The translations under genes were made by a program, and so were the position numbers. Below, piece after piece: positions 5,329 to 7,654 of a stretch of 7,654 nt of DNA. The DNA comes from an uncultured Bacilli bacterium (lineage in GTDB: Bacteria > Bacillota_I > Bacilli_A > RF39 > UBA660), in the NCBI GenBank assembly GCA_944363685.1, contig CALVUV010000146.1:1-7654 (forward strand). The letters run 5' to 3'. Within the stretch, counting starts at the first letter, position 1. Each line of letters starts with the position of its first letter. Below the pieces are notes generated by a model, which worked only from the letters and a program-made list of their open reading frames with translations, did not search any database and was not told the origin of the DNA.

Positions 5329-5350
5329 AGTCCCCACAAAATCCCCAAAA
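5329..5350 (+). repeat. Two 11-bp-spaced integrase arm-site repeats (right arm)
   Basis: AGTCCCCACAA (5329-5339) and AATCCCCAAAA (5340-5350) are tandem copies 11 bp apart and match the three copies at 186-220 in sequence, spacing and orientation. They lie about 150 bp inside the right attachment repeat, while the left set lies about 110 bp inside the left one. Together they bracket attP as integrase arm sites do. Confidence 0.68.
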
Positions 5351-5445
5351 ACACAAACTAAAATGGCTTTATATAAATTTAATTAAAACTCTTTAAACTA
5401 TTTTAAATTTTTATTTAATACTTGAAAAACAGGCAAAAGACTGCT

Positions 5446-5451
5446 ATCATA
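5446..5451 (-). promoter_or_regulatory. Candidate -10 of the right-end (DUF3789-like) operon
   Basis: On the minus strand TATGAT occurs at 5446-5451, within gene-free DNA (5282-5497) that must hold the promoter of the DUF3789-like operon. An 18-bp spacer back gives only TTACTC as -35, and a TTGACT further upstream is too far. A second A/T-rich possibility with TAAAAT lies closer to the gene. The stretch otherwise holds only the arm repeats. Confidence 0.3.
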
Positions 5452-5497
5452 GTAATATCAAGCATTAAAGAGTAATAAAGTCAATAAAAAACTGTTG

Positions 5498-5600
5498 ACT
5501 TGTAATGCGAGGGTCTCCAGTTCGAATCTGGGAAGTGGCTCCAAAAGGTCGTTAGTCTTGCAAAAGGGCTTGATTATTGGCTTCTTTTATGTCAAAAAAA
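5498..5600 (+). repeat. attR: right attachment repeat with partial tRNA-Thr
   Basis: The stretch repeats the 3' half of tRNA-Thr from the anticodon loop through CCA (5498-5543), then the flank with its hairpin and T-rich stretch. It matches 32-139 with 6 substitutions in the first 85 bp plus a T-run length difference. The 5' half of the tRNA is absent, so it is not a functional tRNA; it is the junction left by integration. The T arm and acceptor 3' strand are intact, with one change (C50 to T5516) in the T stem. The divergence shows either an attP that never matched the host exactly or an old insertion. Confidence 0.85.
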
Positions 5601-5669
5601 TTGGCTCAATGTCAATAGTTGGGGTGGAAAACTTTGAAAGTTTTCTCCCCCAACTATTGACATTGAGCC
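5593..5669 (-). terminator. Long perfect hairpin terminator (possible MITE) after the 377-aa gene
   Basis: GGCTCAATGTCAATAGTTGG and two more G (5603-5624) is a perfect 22-bp inverted repeat of 5648-5669. The pairing continues inward to give 32-bp arms with 2 mismatches around a 3-nt loop (5635-5637). On the minus strand the hairpin begins 18 nt after the stop of the 377-aa gene and is followed by AATTTTTTT, so it should terminate that gene strongly. The length is far beyond a normal terminator, and the arm sequence resembles ends of ISL3-type insertion sequences. A palindromic MITE recruited as terminator is therefore possible. No clear 8-bp target duplication is seen in the flanks. Confidence 0.75.
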
Positions 5670-5687
5670 TATAATTTCTAATACTTT

Positions 5688-6821
5688 TTAATTACCATTA
5701 CTAGAATTAAAGTAAGTAACTACTGGTATTTCATTGTTAATAGTATTTTTATCTAATTTAATTTTAATAATATCTAACGACACATCCTTTAATTGTTCTA
5801 CATGTTCTACAATTAATCCTTTACATTCTATTTTTGTATTTGAATTTATTTCTGCTTTTATTTCGAATTCTCCACCATCAGCATTATAGTCAGGTAATAA
5901 ATCTCCAAAAGTTACAGTTAATATTGCCTTATTTTTATTTAATATCTCCAAATTTGTGCCTATTGGTGAAACTGTTAAATAAATAGGATTTTCCAATGCA
6001 AAATTCTTCATTAACTCTTTTCTTAATTCTTCACCTTTTATATTACTTAATACACTAATTACTTTTGATTTCTCATAAGTGGACGTATCTATATAATAGT
6101 CAACTTTTAAGTCATTAATATTCATTTCATCGTTTGTTCTTCCATTTATAAACTTAAAATTGCTATTTATATCTATTGAATACTTTTTATTACTTGATTG
6201 ATTTTCAAAAACTACATTATTATCGCTTATTTCAGTTACTATTCCATTGTAACCATAAGAATTTTCTTCTATGTCATTAGTAATATTTTTAATAAAATCA
6301 TTTTTATCTATTTTTTCCCCATTTTTATATAATATTATATCTTGGCTAGTAACTGTAATTTTAATACTTTCGTTTGGATTAATGTAATCTGATATTTTTT
6401 CTAATGAGTTAATTTCATTAGAATATCCAGTTACTCTTTTTCCATGCCCTTTTTCATACTTTATTTTAGTTATTTTCTTTGCATCAATATCAACATTTAT
6501 AGTAAGTAAACAAGCTAAATTTTCTCCATTATAATTATTTTTATAAAATTGAAACTCTGCTTTTTTACTATTTTCTTCTATATCATATTGAGCAAAAGTT
6601 AGTTTTAATCCTTCTTCATATTTTTGTGCTATTCCTGTAAGTTCACTTTTGATTTCTGTTAGATTATATATGTCTGACTGTATTTCATAAACTTCATAAT
6701 ATTCTTTATTTATATATGGTGCAAAATCATCATTGCCAACATTTCCAAGAAACATATATAAAATTATACCTAGTATTATAATAAAAACAATTAACACTAT
6801 TACTGATATTTTCTTTTTCAT
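5688..6821 (-). CDS. Membrane-anchored extracellular protein of unknown function (377 aa)
   Basis: The N-terminus is MKKK followed by a hydrophobic helix (about residues 5-26, SVIVLIVFIIILGIILYMFL) without a signal-peptidase site or lipobox Cys. It is therefore most likely a membrane anchor with about 350 residues outside the cell. The exterior is Asn/Lys/Asp/Glu-rich with many beta-type stretches, such as VTVSPI-like strands, ILTVTFGDLL, IKITVTSQDIILYKNG and NGIVTEISDNNVVFENQSSN. The last of these recalls small beta-barrel repeats in envelope proteins. No catalytic motif is seen and the family is not recognised. The gene stands alone, with a strong promoter upstream, a weak GGAGC ribosome binding site about 9 nt before the ATG, and a hairpin terminator. 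It lies outside the attachment repeats and so belongs to the chromosome, not the element. Confidence 0.82.
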   Translation of the reverse strand: MKKKISVIVLIVFIIILGIILYMFLGNVGNDDFAPYINKEYYEVYEIQSDIYNLTEIKSELTGIAQKYEEGLKLTFAQYDIEENSKKAEFQFYKNNYNGENLACLLTINVDIDAKKITKIKYEKGHGKRVTGYSNEINSLEKISDYINPNESIKITVTSQDIILYKNGEKIDKNDFIKNITNDIEENSYGYNGIVTEISDNNVVFENQSSNKKYSIDINSNFKFINGRTNDEMNINDLKVDYYIDTSTYEKSKVISVLSNIKGEELRKELMKNFALENPIYLTVSPIGTNLEILNKNKAILTVTFGDLLPDYNADGGEFEIKAEINSNTKIECKGLIVEHVEQLKDVSLDIIKIKLDKNTINNEIPVVTYFNSSNGN

Positions 6822-6853
6822 ACTAATTGCTCCATAAGTTATTTTTTAGCCAT

Positions 6854-6881
6854 ATTATATCACACAATCAAAAATTATCAA
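6854..6881 (-). promoter_or_regulatory. Sigma-A promoter of the 377-aa membrane protein gene
   Basis: Read on the minus strand, TTGATA (6876-6881) and TATAAT (6854-6859) are separated by 16 bp. A TG one base before the -10 gives an extended -10 element. The start codon is 33 bp downstream of the -10. This is the clearest promoter in the window. Confidence 0.75.
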
Positions 6882-6929
6882 ATGTAATTTTCTCAAAATT
6901 ATCATCATTTGAAATTAAAATCAGGATAA

Positions 6930-6956
6930 AGACATGAAAAAATTTTTCTAATGTCT
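6930..6956. terminator. Weak hairpin between the IS remnant and the membrane protein gene
   Basis: AGACAT plus GAAAAA (6930-6941) can pair with TTTTTC, a 2-nt bulge (TA) and ATGTCT (to 6956). On the minus strand it lies 12 nt after the stop of the transposase remnant. It is followed by TTTATCC, not a clean U tract. It could be a weak terminator or part of an old IS end. Confidence 0.35.
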
Positions 6957-6968
6957 ATATCCATTGAA

Positions 6969-7654
6969 TTATCTAGCGTTAGAGATGGTTGATGTATCAA
7001 AATTACGTAGTATTTTGAATATCTCAACTGTCTCTTTTTTTACATTTCTTGAAATACTTTTCCTTATTCTCTTTAAACTTCTATTTTGTATTTTTTTTAC
7101 TTCATTCAATATTGTTAAACAAAATTTCTTTATAATTTGTAAATTATATAATGCTTTTTTATTCATTGTTGTATTATCATCACACTTAAAGGTAAAGTCC
7201 ATATGCCAATGTAATTTATTTTCCACATTCCAATGTGTCCTTATCGCATATGAAAATACATTAGTCTATCTTCATCAAAGTAATCTTCTACATCTTTGTA
7301 AAAATTTGGTTGATTTGCTTTTAAGGCAACACAATAATCTCCACCTTTGGCTCTTACTGCTTTTACATTCTCTTTTTGTGTATTTAATGCATCCCACGTA
7401 CATATTACATTTTTTAAATTTAATCTTTTTATTACTTCTGGTATTGCTGTTATTTCGTTTGTTTTTTCTTCTATCATTTCTTGTTCTATACACATTTGTA
7501 ATTTATCCGAATATACATTTAAGACATTTAGTGGATTTGTTTCTCCTACAATATATCCTTTTTTTCTTGAACTCCCAGTATCAACCTTTCCATCAAATGA
7601 TAATATATCTTTAAAAAATTTATTGTCCATAAATTGGATACTTTTTACAAAATC
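6969..7654 (-). pseudogene. ISAs1-family transposase, broken and cut by the window edge
   Basis: Two out-of-frame pieces of one DDE transposase are visible. The upstream piece (7241-7654, open to the edge) has FDGKVDTGSSR, the usual DGKT-x-RGS start of the catalytic core. It continues with KTNEITAIPEVIKRLNL and ICTWDALNTQKE, carrying the second Asp, and GGDYCVALKANQ, then stops after YFDEDRLMYFHMR. The downstream piece (6969 to about 7246) resumes with SYAIRTHWNVENKLHW and DFTFKCDD, carrying the last catalytic Glu. About 100 residues that normally sit between are missing and the frame has shifted, so one internal deletion explains both. All three DDE residues survive but the protein cannot be made whole. 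The first 100 or so residues lie beyond the window. The terminal repeats of the IS were not found here. Confidence 0.85.

Noticed and set aside
5498..5543. Second functional tRNA-Thr
   Set aside because: Lacks the acceptor 5' strand, D arm and the 5' side of the anticodon stem; it is the attR half copy.
6964..7614. Long plus-strand reading frame of 216 codons opposite the transposase remnant
   Set aside because: It is the antisense shadow of the ISAs1 remnant, Leu/Phe-rich from complementing Lys/Asn codons, with no start-site support or domain.

Overview
The window is AT-rich DNA: most genes run at roughly 17-25% G+C by hand count of sample lines. It reads with the standard bacterial code and has strong AGGAGG-type ribosome binding sites. 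A Spo0A-like output domain and an ECF sigma/anti-sigma pair of Gram-positive type point to a low-GC Bacillota, most likely a clostridial or related gut lineage. The species cannot be named from this sequence.

Region 1 (1 to about 5,600) is an integrated genetic element sitting in the 3' end of a tRNA-Thr(UGU) gene. The intact tRNA is at 1-77. A copy of its 3' half plus about 50 bp of flank recurs at 5498-5600, in the same orientation and offset by 5,466 bp. Inside each end is a cluster of TCCCCA repeats spaced exactly 11 bp apart, three on the left and two on the right, as expected for integrase arm-binding sites. The element is decayed. The integrase next to the left end keeps only its catalytic C-terminal part. 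A divergent XRE-type repressor abutting it has lost its 5' end and carries a frameshift. One deletion across their shared 5' region explains both truncations. At the right end, reading inward, are three small phage/ICE-type genes: a DUF3789-like membrane peptide, an unknown 85-aa protein and a shortened replisome organizer N-terminal domain.

Between these mobile-element remnants lies a regulatory cargo, all on the minus strand. It comprises an orphan Spo0A-like regulator whose receiver has lost most phosphorylation residues, an ECF sigma factor, its overlapping membrane anti-sigma factor and, after a 168-bp gap, a secreted 177-aa protein of much higher G+C. The likely logic is that the sigma/anti-sigma pair senses an envelope or extracellular cue, while the Spo0A-like protein acts as a DNA-binding partner independent of ordinary phosphorylation. 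The secreted protein may be an output or may simply be a neighbour acquired separately.

Region 2 (about 5,600 to 7,654) is flanking chromosome. A 67-nt near-perfect hairpin lies directly beyond the attachment repeat and probably terminates a monocistronic 377-aa membrane-anchored protein of unknown function, which has a good sigma-A promoter. The right edge holds a broken ISAs1-family transposase (internal deletion plus frameshift) that runs out of the window.
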